A stretch of 64,000 nt of DNA from Alphaproteobacteria bacterium. Lineage in GTDB: Bacteria > Pseudomonadota > Alphaproteobacteria > Sphingomonadales > Kordiimonadaceae. This document shows positions 1 through 6,974 of this stretch, in pieces (within the stretch, counting starts at the first letter, position 1; each line of letters opens with the position of its first letter). Under the pieces are notes generated by a model. It made no database searches. It had not been told where the DNA came from and saw nothing but the letters and a program-made list of their open reading frames with translations. A program made the translations under genes and the position numbers. The stretch lies in NCBI GenBank assembly GCA_006226495.1, contig SBGU01000031.1:18193-82192 (forward strand), written 5' to 3'.

Positions 1-225
1 CGAGCCCGGACCATGCGGTGCCAGGGTCGTAACCCTGATAATCTGGCCGCCACGGCCACCGGGTGTGTTTTTGGCCCAGCCTTCGGCGCCGGCAAAGGCC
101 AGCGTCTTGTCGTTCTGTCCGGTATCGGCGCTTGCGGTTGCCGGGAACGCCGGACTCAGGCCCGCAAATACAACAAGGCCCGCGGCCATCAGGCGCCGCG
201 CGCCTGACATCCTGGATCGTTTCAT
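1..225 (-). CDS. Pectate lyase, PL1 family, N-terminal part (cut by window edge)
   Basis: Only the first 75 codons are in the window; the gene runs off the left edge. The start is ATG at 225, preceded by a purine-rich GGGGAG. Residues 1-33 form a basic/hydrophobic signal peptide ending near TASA. The mature start reads LAFAGAEGWAKNTPGGRGG followed by an IIRVTTLAPHGPGS stretch. This matches the opening of polysaccharide lyase family 1 pectate lyases (AFPGAEGFGxxTxGGRGG...VTNLxDsGPGS). A secreted or periplasmic enzyme that cuts polygalacturonate by beta-elimination is therefore likely. It is divergent from the TRAP operon and shares its operator region, which fits a pectin regulon. The catalytic residues lie outside the window, so activity cannot be judged. 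Confidence 0.8.
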   Translation of the reverse strand, partial: MKRSRMSGARRLMAAGLVVFAGLSPAFPATASADTGQNDKTLAFAGAEGWAKNTPGGRGGQIIRVTTLAPHGPGS

Positions 226-306
226 ACTTTTACTCCCCTTCCTCTGCCCCGCCACAATATGACCTTTGGGGCGTTTCCGAGATACAAAACCGATATTATT
301 TGCAAA

Positions 307-320
307 TGACACCGGTTTCC
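307..320. promoter_or_regulatory. CCGG-centred operator copy 1
   Basis: TGACACCGGTTTCC. The left half-site is identical to the perfect palindrome TGACACCGGTGTCA at 9873-9886. It lies between the divergent pectate lyase and hydratase/TRAP promoters, 78 bp from copy 2. It is probably bound by a LacI-type (KdgR/UxuR-like) regulator not encoded in this window. Confidence 0.6.
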
Positions 321-384
321 TATAGCGTTTTTCGTGTCTCCCGGAGGCAACAGTACCTAAGCACCTATTAACATAAACTCAAAA

Positions 385-398
385 TGACACCGGTTACC
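385..398. promoter_or_regulatory. CCGG-centred operator copy 2
   Basis: TGACACCGGTTACC, sharing the TGACACCGGT core with the copies at 307, 9873 and 9905. It lies 60 bp upstream of the hydratase ATG at 458 and would control the TRAP operon. Confidence 0.6.
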
Positions 399-457
399 AT
401 AGTTTTTGACACAAAAATATCGGCGGGCCGAATACCCGAAGGAACAGGGGAGAGGGA

Positions 458-1324
458 ATGAGTAAAGGATCAATTGCCGATTCGGCGTTTTCGCCGAAGG
501 CAATCGCCGGCCGTTTTGTAACGGCACGGTCTGAAGGCCGCGCACTGGACGGATATCCAGGCACCCTGCCCGCCACGCTTGCGGACGCCTACCGGGTGCA
601 GGATGCCGCCATCGGCCTGTGGCAGGACACCATAGGCGGCTGGAAGGTCGGCCGCATCATGGAACCGCTTGCCAGCGAATTCGGGACCGACCGCCTGGCC
701 GGCCCCATCTTCGACCGCCATATCTGGCGCGCCGGGTCGGGCGTGCTGGACTTCCCCATTTTTGTGGGTGGTTTTGGTGCGGTTGAAGCCGAATATATCC
801 TGGAAATCGGCACCGACACACCAGCCGGCAAAACCAACTGGAGCCGCGCCGAAGCGGCGGCTGTGGTCAGCAATGTCTATATCGGTGTCGAAATCGCCAG
901 CAGCCCCCTGGCCACCATCAACCAGCTTGGCCCGCGCTGCATCGTGTCCGACTTCGGCAACAATGCCAGCCTGATCGTGGGGCCCGAGTTGAAGAACTGG
1001 CGCACCCGCGCCTTCGAGGACTGGACTTGCGAAACCTGGATCGAAGGCAAACAGATTGCCACGGGCAACGCCGGTATCCTGCCGGGCGGCCCGTTCGAAT
1101 CGGTCCGCTTCCTGCTTGAACTGTCGGCCCACCGTGGTATGCCCTTGAAGAAGGGATGCCTGGTGTCGTCAGGTGCGATCACCGGCGTGCATGATATCGT
1201 GGTCGGCGAAAGCTCAAGCATCCGCTTTGGCGCCGACGGCGAGATCAAGTGCCGTGCCGTCGCCAGCGATGGCGAAAGCGAAGCCCTGGCATCCGCCGCA
1301 CGAGGGGGAGAGACCGCATGCTGA
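458..1324 (+). CDS. 2-keto-4-pentenoate hydratase-like protein (MhpD/FAH family)
   Basis: 288 aa, no signal peptide, ATG behind a GGGGAGAGGG ribosome site. The middle has family signatures: VEAEYILEIG (residues about 110-119, acidic metal ligands), YIGVEIASS and a SDFGNNASLIVGPEL block that corresponds to the DNAS/GG turn of 2-oxopent-4-enoate hydratases. The C-terminus has SSGAITGVHDIVVGESS, matching the usual SGxxTxxxPVxxGD element. Known members add water to, or decarboxylate, 2-keto acids. The gene begins an operon with a TRAP carboxylate transporter and overlaps dctP by 7 bp. The substrate is therefore probably a sugar-acid-derived keto acid from pectin rather than an aromatic meta-cleavage product. 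That substrate is inference from context only. Confidence 0.7.
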   Translation: MSKGSIADSAFSPKAIAGRFVTARSEGRALDGYPGTLPATLADAYRVQDAAIGLWQDTIGGWKVGRIMEPLASEFGTDRLAGPIFDRHIWRAGSGVLDFPIFVGGFGAVEAEYILEIGTDTPAGKTNWSRAEAAAVVSNVYIGVEIASSPLATINQLGPRCIVSDFGNNASLIVGPELKNWRTRAFEDWTCETWIEGKQIATGNAGILPGGPFESVRFLLELSAHRGMPLKKGCLVSSGAITGVHDIVVGESSSIRFGADGEIKCRAVASDGESEALASAARGGETAC

Positions 1325-2307
1325 ACCGCCGAAACCTGCTGACCGGCCTGGCCGCAACCCTTGCGGCCCCGACCGCAGCGGCGCTCGCCGCCGCCGCGCC
1401 GGCCCAGCGCCTGTTGCGTGTGGCGGAAGTGCATGTCTCCGATTTCCCGACCGTGAAAGCCATGCAGTGGATGAACGCTGAACTCATGGCGTCCTACCCC
1501 GACACAGCGCTTCGGGTCTATCACTCCGGCCAGTTGGGCCGCGAGAAAGACACGATCGAACTGGCCCGCATCGGCGCGCTGGCCTGCACGCGGGTGCATA
1601 GTTCTGCGCTCAATAATGCCGTGCCGGCCACACGCATCATGTCCCTGCCCTATGTGTTCGATTCCACCGATCACATGCGCCGGGTTTACGACAGCCCGGT
1701 GGGTGCCGAAATCCTGGCCGCGTTCGACAGAATAGGCCTGATCGGCCTTGCGATCTACGATTCTGGTTCGCGCAACTTCTACAACACCCGCCACAAGATC
1801 GAAGGCCCTGCCGACATGCATGGCCTGAAGCTTCGGGTGCCGCAGTCGGACATTTTCATCGAAACGGTCGCGGCCCTGGGCGGCAACCCGACACCGCTGT
1901 CGTATGGCGAGGTCTTCTCCTCGTTGCAGACGCACCTGATCGACGGCGCCGAAAACAACTGGCCCAGCTTCCAGACCAGCCAGCAATACAAGATCGCCAG
2001 TTACTGGTCGGAAAGTGAACATTCGTTTGCGCCCGATATCCTGTTGATGTCGAAAAAGGTCGCGGCAGAAATCGGCGCCGACAGAAGCGAGTTCATCATC
2101 GACGCCGCCCGCCGGTCCCTGCCGGTGATGCGCGAAGCCTGGGATGCCCAGGTCGAAAAATCGCGCCGCATCGTCATCGACGCCGGCGCCCAGATCAACG
2201 CGGTCGACAAGGATGCCTTCCGCAAGGCGGCCTGGCCGATGCTGGAACAACATTTGAAGGACCCGGAAATCCGGCGCCTTTACGAAGCCATTCGCGCGCT
2301 GGCCTGA
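1318..2307 (+). CDS. dctP: TRAP transporter solute-binding protein, DctP family
   Basis: 329 aa starting at ATG 1318, which overlaps the end of the upstream gene. The N-terminus MLNRRNLLTG is followed by an alanine-rich stretch to about residue 29. This resembles a twin-arginine signal peptide, so export may be folded through Tat. The body shows DctP features: GQLGREKDTIELARIGALA, LPYVFDSTDHMRRVYDS, the YDSGSRNFYN segment and LKLRVPQSDIFIETVAALG, where the conserved Arg (LRVP) clamps the carboxylate of the ligand. It delivers an acidic ligand to the DctQM permease encoded next. With pectate lyase and hydratase neighbours, galacturonate, a diuronate or a related keto acid is the likely ligand (inference). 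Confidence 0.88.
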   Translation: MLNRRNLLTGLAATLAAPTAAALAAAAPAQRLLRVAEVHVSDFPTVKAMQWMNAELMASYPDTALRVYHSGQLGREKDTIELARIGALACTRVHSSALNNAVPATRIMSLPYVFDSTDHMRRVYDSPVGAEILAAFDRIGLIGLAIYDSGSRNFYNTRHKIEGPADMHGLKLRVPQSDIFIETVAALGGNPTPLSYGEVFSSLQTHLIDGAENNWPSFQTSQQYKIASYWSESEHSFAPDILLMSKKVAAEIGADRSEFIIDAARRSLPVMREAWDAQVEKSRRIVIDAGAQINAVDKDAFRKAAWPMLEQHLKDPEIRRLYEAIRALA

Positions 2308-2375
2308 GCGGCCTTACGCGCCTGAACCCATAACCGGGCCCGCCCCGGTACAGTCAAAACCCTGGGGAGGGATGT

Positions 2376-2873
2376 ATGACAGACAGTGACGGCCTCGACG
2401 CGGGCCCCTTCCAATTTCTGGCCAGGCTGGCCCTTGTGGGCGCCTGTGTTTCGCTTGTCGCCCTTGTGCTTGTGGAAGCCTGGCAGGTGATCGGGCGGTA
2501 TGCGCTTGAAGCCTCGCCCAGTTGGACCGAACCTGTGGCCCTGGTGATGATCAAGTTCGCCCTGATGTTCGGCGCCGCCGTCGGCGTGCGGGCCGAAGCG
2601 CATTTCCGCTTCCAGCTTCTGGTCGATGCCGTGCCCGGTGCCCTACACGGCGCCCTCGAAGCCTTCGCCCGCATCATCTGTGCGCTGATCGGCGCGGCGC
2701 TGGCCATCTGGTCTGCCGTCATGGCCGCGGAAACCTGGGGCGTGAAGGTCGCGGGTGCGCCGCTGCCGATGGGCTTCTATTTTGTACCTTTCCTTGTGGG
2801 CGGCAGCCTGATCTGCCTGTTCGCGCTTGAACGCCTGTTCCTCGCGCGCGCCCACACCCCTGTTGCGGAGTAA
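2376..2873 (+). CDS. dctQ: TRAP transporter small membrane subunit, DctQ family
   Basis: 165 aa with an excellent GGGGAGGG ribosome site before ATG 2376. Four hydrophobic helices can be traced (residues about 15-37, 55-75, 90-112, 130-150). The first helix is followed by EAWQVIGRYALEASPSWTEPVALVMIK, the typical DctQ pattern of a W-x-E-E/P motif between helices 1 and 2. It would pair with the DctM protein encoded 5 bp downstream to form the sodium-coupled TRAP permease in the inner membrane. Size and order (P-Q-M) are standard. Confidence 0.87.
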   Translation: MTDSDGLDAGPFQFLARLALVGACVSLVALVLVEAWQVIGRYALEASPSWTEPVALVMIKFALMFGAAVGVRAEAHFRFQLLVDAVPGALHGALEAFARIICALIGAALAIWSAVMAAETWGVKVAGAPLPMGFYFVPFLVGGSLICLFALERLFLARAHTPVAE

Positions 2874-2878
2874 AGCCC

Positions 2879-4159
2879 ATGGCCATCAGTCTCCTGTTCC
2901 TGAGCTTCATCCTCCTCCTGCTTATCGGGGTGCCGGTTGCCTTCGCGCTGGCGACAGCCTCGTTCCTGACCGTGCTCTATCTCGGCCTGCCGCCCGCCGT
3001 GTTCGTGATCGAAACAGCCGCCGGCACCGACAGCTCGACCCTGATTGCCATTCCGCTGTTTATCTTTGCGGGGCAATTGATGCTGTCCGGCGGCATTTCA
3101 GCCAAGCTGATCTCGCTGGCGTCGGCCCTTGTCGGCCATATCCGCGGCGGCCTGGGCCAGGTGAACGTGCTGTCGTGCCTGTTCTTCGGCGGTGTGTCCG
3201 GCTCGGCGCTTGCGGACGTGTCCGCCGTCGGTGGTGCCATGATCCCGCAGATGGTGGAACGCAAATACGACCGGGATTATGCGGTGAACGTAACGGTCGC
3301 CTCGGCGCTCGTGGCGCTTCTGGTGCCACCGTCCCATAACCTGATCCTGTTTTCGGCGTCTGCCGGTGGCTCGATCTCGATTGCCGACCTGTTCGCGGCC
3401 GGCATCATCCCCGCGCTGATGCTGATGCTGTCGGTCATGGCCACCGCCTATATCCTCGCGCGCAAACGCGGGTATGAAACTGCCAAATTCCCGGGCTTCG
3501 CCGAACTGGGCATCCGTTTCATCGCCGCCCTGCCCGGCTTGCTCTTGATCTTCGTCATCTTCGGCGGTATCCGCGCCGGCATCTTCACGGCGGTTGAAAG
3601 CGCGTCGGTAGCGGTGCTGTATGCCCTTGCCGTGACCGCACTTTTGTACCGCGACCTGCCGAAGAAGGAATTCTTCGGCGCCTGCATGCGCGCCGCGCGC
3701 ATGAGCGGGGTGATCCTGTTCGTGATCAGCGCCGCCGCCGGGTTCGGCTGGCTGATGGCCTATCTTGAAGTGCCAACCAAGGCCGTTGCAGCCATCAGCT
3801 CGATTGCCGACAACCCGCTGGGCATCCTGATCATGATCAATATCGTGATCCTGATCCTGGGCACCTTCATGGACATGGCGCCCCTGATCATCATCTGCAC
3901 ACCGATCTTCCTGCCGGTCGCCAAGGCGTTCGGGGTCGACCCCGTGCAGTTCGGCATCATCCTGGTGCTGAATGCTGGCATCGGCCTGATCACACCGCCC
4001 GTGGGCTCGGTGCTGTTCGTCGGCACCGCCATCGGCAAGATCAGTATCCCCGAGACACTGAAGACCCTGTGGCCCTTCTATATCGCGGGTCTCGCGGTCC
4101 TGATCCTCGTCACCTACGTGCCGGCCTTCTCCTTGTGGCTGCCCAGCCTCCTGAAATGA
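2879..4159 (+). CDS. dctM: TRAP transporter large permease subunit, DctM family
   Basis: 426 aa and strongly hydrophobic, with about 12 membrane segments, the usual length for DctM. Signatures include IGVPVAFALATASF near the start, LFIFAGQLMLSGGIS, FFGGVSGSALADVSAVGG (the serine/glycine substrate and ion site of the IT superfamily), LVPPSHNLILFS, and near the end GTFMDMAPLIIICTPIFLPV and LNAGIGLITPPVGSVLFVG. It is the transmembrane channel of the TRAP system. The stop codon overlaps the next ATG in an ATGA arrangement (4156-4159), so translation of the DUF6807 gene is probably coupled. Confidence 0.9.
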   Translation: MAISLLFLSFILLLLIGVPVAFALATASFLTVLYLGLPPAVFVIETAAGTDSSTLIAIPLFIFAGQLMLSGGISAKLISLASALVGHIRGGLGQVNVLSCLFFGGVSGSALADVSAVGGAMIPQMVERKYDRDYAVNVTVASALVALLVPPSHNLILFSASAGGSISIADLFAAGIIPALMLMLSVMATAYILARKRGYETAKFPGFAELGIRFIAALPGLLLIFVIFGGIRAGIFTAVESASVAVLYALAVTALLYRDLPKKEFFGACMRAARMSGVILFVISAAAGFGWLMAYLEVPTKAVAAISSIADNPLGILIMINIVILILGTFMDMAPLIIICTPIFLPVAKAFGVDPVQFGIILVLNAGIGLITPPVGSVLFVGTAIGKISIPETLKTLWPFYIAGLAVLILVTYVPAFSLWLPSLLK

Positions 4160-5028
4160 TCCGGCATGCCGCCTGCCTCCTGACCGTCGCCTCCGGCCTG
4201 TTGCTTGCCGGATGCGACGGTACCGGCCTGGAAACCGACATCATGCCGGCCAAGGTGGACATCACCGAAGCCGGCAAACCTGTGCTGACCTACCAGCTTG
4301 CGCCACCACCCGGTGCCGAGGCCTGGCGCGCCAATTACCTGCATCCGGTTTATGCGCCTTCAGGCACGGTGATCACCGAAAACGCCCCCACGGACCATAT
4401 CCACCACCGGGGCCTGTTCTGGGCCTGGCGTGGCGTGTTTCTGGACGGTAAAAGCGCCGGTGACGCCTGGGTGGGCGACCATATCCGCTATGCCACCAGC
4501 CTCGTGTCTGCGGATGAATGGCAGGACGGCAGCCTGCGCCTGATCACCCGCACCAACTGGACCACCGATGCCTTTGGCGAACCCCTCGCTTTCATGACCG
4601 AACAGACGGATGTCACCATCTGGCCGCTTGACGATGGCAAACGCCGGCTGGATATCCGGGTGGCGCTCAGGGCGCTGGTCTCGGGCGTGTCGCTCGCGGG
4701 CTCGGACAATGAAAAAGGCTATGGCGGCCTGTCGTTCCGCTTCGGCCATGCCGACACGGTGCAGATTGCCTCCGACGGTCAGACCCTCACCGCCACGCCT
4801 GCCCCGGTCCAGACCGGCGACACCGTAGAGTTCAGCTTTCCCGACGTAGCAGAACCCGGCTGGCCGACCGAAATTGCCATAAGCTGCAAGGCCGATGGCG
4901 TGCCCTGGCACAACTGGATCATCCGGCAGGAACTCAGCATGCAAAACTGCGCTTGGCCCGGCCGCGCCGCCGCCCAAATCCCCACCGACCGCGACACGGT
5001 CCTGGAAGCCAGCCTGATTATTGGCTGA
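4156..5028 (+). CDS. DUF6807 (PmoA-like) lipoprotein
   Basis: 290 aa using ATG 4156, which overlaps the dctM stop. A longer upstream frame exists, but this start gives a clean lipoprotein signal with lipobox LLAGC (Cys18). The mature part contains DHIHHRGLFWAWRG (residues about 76-89), the hallmark HHRGLFWAW motif of the DUF6807/PmoA family. These proteins are common in polysaccharide-utilisation loci and in sugar-acid operons of Bacteroidetes and Proteobacteria. The biochemical role of the family is not settled; despite the PmoA label it is not a methane monooxygenase subunit. As last gene of the TRAP operon it probably acts in the periplasm on the transported carbohydrate. Confidence 0.75.
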   Translation: MIRHAACLLTVASGLLLAGCDGTGLETDIMPAKVDITEAGKPVLTYQLAPPPGAEAWRANYLHPVYAPSGTVITENAPTDHIHHRGLFWAWRGVFLDGKSAGDAWVGDHIRYATSLVSADEWQDGSLRLITRTNWTTDAFGEPLAFMTEQTDVTIWPLDDGKRRLDIRVALRALVSGVSLAGSDNEKGYGGLSFRFGHADTVQIASDGQTLTATPAPVQTGDTVEFSFPDVAEPGWPTEIAISCKADGVPWHNWIIRQELSMQNCAWPGRAAAQIPTDRDTVLEASLIIG

Positions 5029-5063
5029 TAGCCACGCTGGCCGCCCCGACATCCGCGCATCCA

Positions 5064-5102
5064 TAAAAAAAGCCCGAAGCGGCTTGGAGGTCCGCTTCGG
5101 GC
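5064..5102 (-). terminator. Rho-independent terminator of the TonB-GH43 unit
   Basis: An 11-bp stem (5072-5082 pairing with 5092-5102, GCCCGAAGCGG / CCGCTTCGGGC) is followed on the minus strand by a run of T residues (5064-5071 read as A on plus). It lies about 90 bp past the GH43 stop, in the gap between two convergent genes. On the plus strand there is no T run, so it mainly serves the minus strand. Confidence 0.85.
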
Positions 5103-5195
5103 CGAGGGTGGGAACCAGGGCGAGGCAGGTGACCTTGGGAGGCGCCCCGCCCTGACTTGGGTTACTTCCGGTGCCGCGCCGGCCTGGCCGTGCGG

Positions 5196-6860
5196 CTATT
5201 CGTCATAAAGCGCCTCGTAGGTGAAATTGGCGAAGCGCGCCTCGCCCGTGCCGGCGGCATAGAAGGCCGGCCTGAGGCTCAGGAAATCGTAGGCAACATT
5301 ATGGTGGTAGCCCGACACTTCCATCTGGACATCGAACTTGTGCCAGCTTTGGCCGTCGTCGCGGCTGGTGTGGATGGTCAGGATATTCTGCCGGTTGGTG
5401 AGCCTGAGGCGGAGCTTGCGCACCGGCGTGTCCGGCTGGCCCGGCTCACGCTGGCCCGGAATGCGCCCGCGCGGCCGCGCGAGGCCGTAACGATGCATCA
5501 TCAGGCCTTCGGGCCCAAGGCCAAGCCCGGCATACAGGCGGCGGTTATAAAACAAAAGCAGCCCGGCTTCCGTGTGGTCGTCGATGCTGATATCGGCTTC
5601 GATCCGGTAGGACTGATCGCCCGAGATACAACTGACCGGGGAACAATTGGATGGTTCGGTGCCCTTGCCCTTCAGATACAGGCCGCCGTCGACATAACGC
5701 ACCCGTTTCATCTCGTCCGGCGCGGGGTCGTAAAAAGCCCACTGGACACCGAAGCGGTTCGTGGAAAAATCGTCGCTGAGCGGCATGCCATGCGGCTGCG
5801 GCCCGAGATCAATCGGCTTTCTGATCGGCGCCGACAGGTCGCCGCCCAAGGGTTTCACCCAGCCGTCGGCGGTCCATTCAACGGGTTCCAGAAGCGTCTG
5901 GCGGCCCAGGGTCCAATAGCCGTTTTCATAACCGTGATAGATCATCCACCACTGGCCGCCGGGGCCTTCAAACAGGGTTGCATGTCCGCGCGACCACCAT
6001 TTTTCGGTGGCGCTTTCGGTCCGGAGAACCGGGTTGTTGGGCGCATTTTCCCACGGGCCTTCGAGGAATTTGGAGCGCGCCATAATGACCATATGGCCGG
6101 TGGGCGGGCCGGCGGTGCCGCCAACCGCGGTGACGATATAGAACCAGTCGCCGCGTTTCATCACCTTCGGGCCTTCAGGCGCAAAGGTTTCCACCACCCA
6201 GTCTTCCGGGTAGCGCCAGGGGTCGTAGACATGTTCGACCGCGCCCGCGAGCGACAAGCCGTCTGCCGACAGTTTCACCCGGTCGCCGCCCGACAGGAAC
6301 AGCCAGCGGGTGCCGTCCGTATCCACCACATGGCCGGGGTCGATATGCTGGTGCAGCTTCAGGTCGATGGGCGCAGACCAGGGGCCGTTGATGTCGTCGG
6401 CATGAATGACATAAATGGAGCGGTAATCCGGGAAGCGCGCCGGAATGTAACAGAAATAGCGCCCGTCATGCTTGACGAGTTCGGGCGCCCAGACCGACCC
6501 GATGGGGGTGGTCAGCGCCGCCGTCACCGGCTGCCAGTTCACCAGGTCGCGGCTGTGCCAGATCACGATGCCCGGGTAACTGTCGAAGCTGGAGAAGGTC
6601 AGGTAATAATCGTCGCCGTCCTTCATGATGGACGGGTCGGGATGGTCGCCCGCGAACACGGGGTTCAGGAAGGTGCCATTGCCAAGGTCGGCCTTGCGCT
6701 GACCTTCAAAACCGCGGCCCCAGACCATGTCGGCATAGGGATCGAGGGACGATGTCGCACGCGAACCCTGGGCCGCCACGCCAGCAAACGGCAGGGCCGG
6801 CAGGGCGGCCAGGGCGCTGGTGCCCAGAAGGCTTTTCAGAAGGCTGCGTCGGTTCATCAT
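5196..6860 (-). CDS. Glycoside hydrolase family 43 enzyme with C-terminal beta-sandwich, exported
   Basis: 554 aa from ATG 6860, chosen because GGGGGA lies 7 nt upstream; longer in-frame starts exist. The N-terminus MMNRRSLLKSLLGTSALAALP is a Tat-type signal. The GH43 five-bladed propeller is shown by FAGDHPDPSIMKDGDDYYLTFS (catalytic base Asp), GSVWAPELVKHDGRYFCYI (pKa-modulating Asp region), VVETFAPEGPKVMKRGDWFY (Glu acid in the EGPKV motif) and TLFEGPGGQWWMIYHGYENG. Residues about 365-550 form a concanavalin-like/DUF1349-type sandwich found in GH43 xylosidase and galactanase groups. Activity on arabinan, galactan or xylan side chains of pectin is likely; the exact specificity cannot be read from sequence. 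It follows the TonB receptor by 114 bp and is probably cotranscribed. Confidence 0.85.
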   Translation of the reverse strand: MMNRRSLLKSLLGTSALAALPALPFAGVAAQGSRATSSLDPYADMVWGRGFEGQRKADLGNGTFLNPVFAGDHPDPSIMKDGDDYYLTFSSFDSYPGIVIWHSRDLVNWQPVTAALTTPIGSVWAPELVKHDGRYFCYIPARFPDYRSIYVIHADDINGPWSAPIDLKLHQHIDPGHVVDTDGTRWLFLSGGDRVKLSADGLSLAGAVEHVYDPWRYPEDWVVETFAPEGPKVMKRGDWFYIVTAVGGTAGPPTGHMVIMARSKFLEGPWENAPNNPVLRTESATEKWWSRGHATLFEGPGGQWWMIYHGYENGYWTLGRQTLLEPVEWTADGWVKPLGGDLSAPIRKPIDLGPQPHGMPLSDDFSTNRFGVQWAFYDPAPDEMKRVRYVDGGLYLKGKGTEPSNCSPVSCISGDQSYRIEADISIDDHTEAGLLLFYNRRLYAGLGLGPEGLMMHRYGLARPRGRIPGQREPGQPDTPVRKLRLRLTNRQNILTIHTSRDDGQSWHKFDVQMEVSGYHHNVAYDFLSLRPAFYAAGTGEARFANFTYEALYDE

Positions 6861-6974
6861 GGCGGTTCCCCCAGGTGTCATCTGGTCAAAGAAAAGGCCG
6901 GGACGCGCTGAATACCGCCTCCCGGCCATTGTTTCCCCCGGCGTGCAGACCGGGGGTCGGGTGGGAAGTCCCGA

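Noticed and set aside
4114..4156. Longer version of the DUF6807 gene beginning at 4069
   Set aside because: It would overlap dctM by 91 bp and bury the lipoprotein signal; ATG 4156 in ATGA overlap gives a clean lipobox.
5157..6911. A 584-codon open frame on the plus strand opposite GH43
   Set aside because: The minus frame encodes a full GH43 protein with catalytic motifs and signal peptide; the plus frame has no domain and reflects GC-rich third-position bias.
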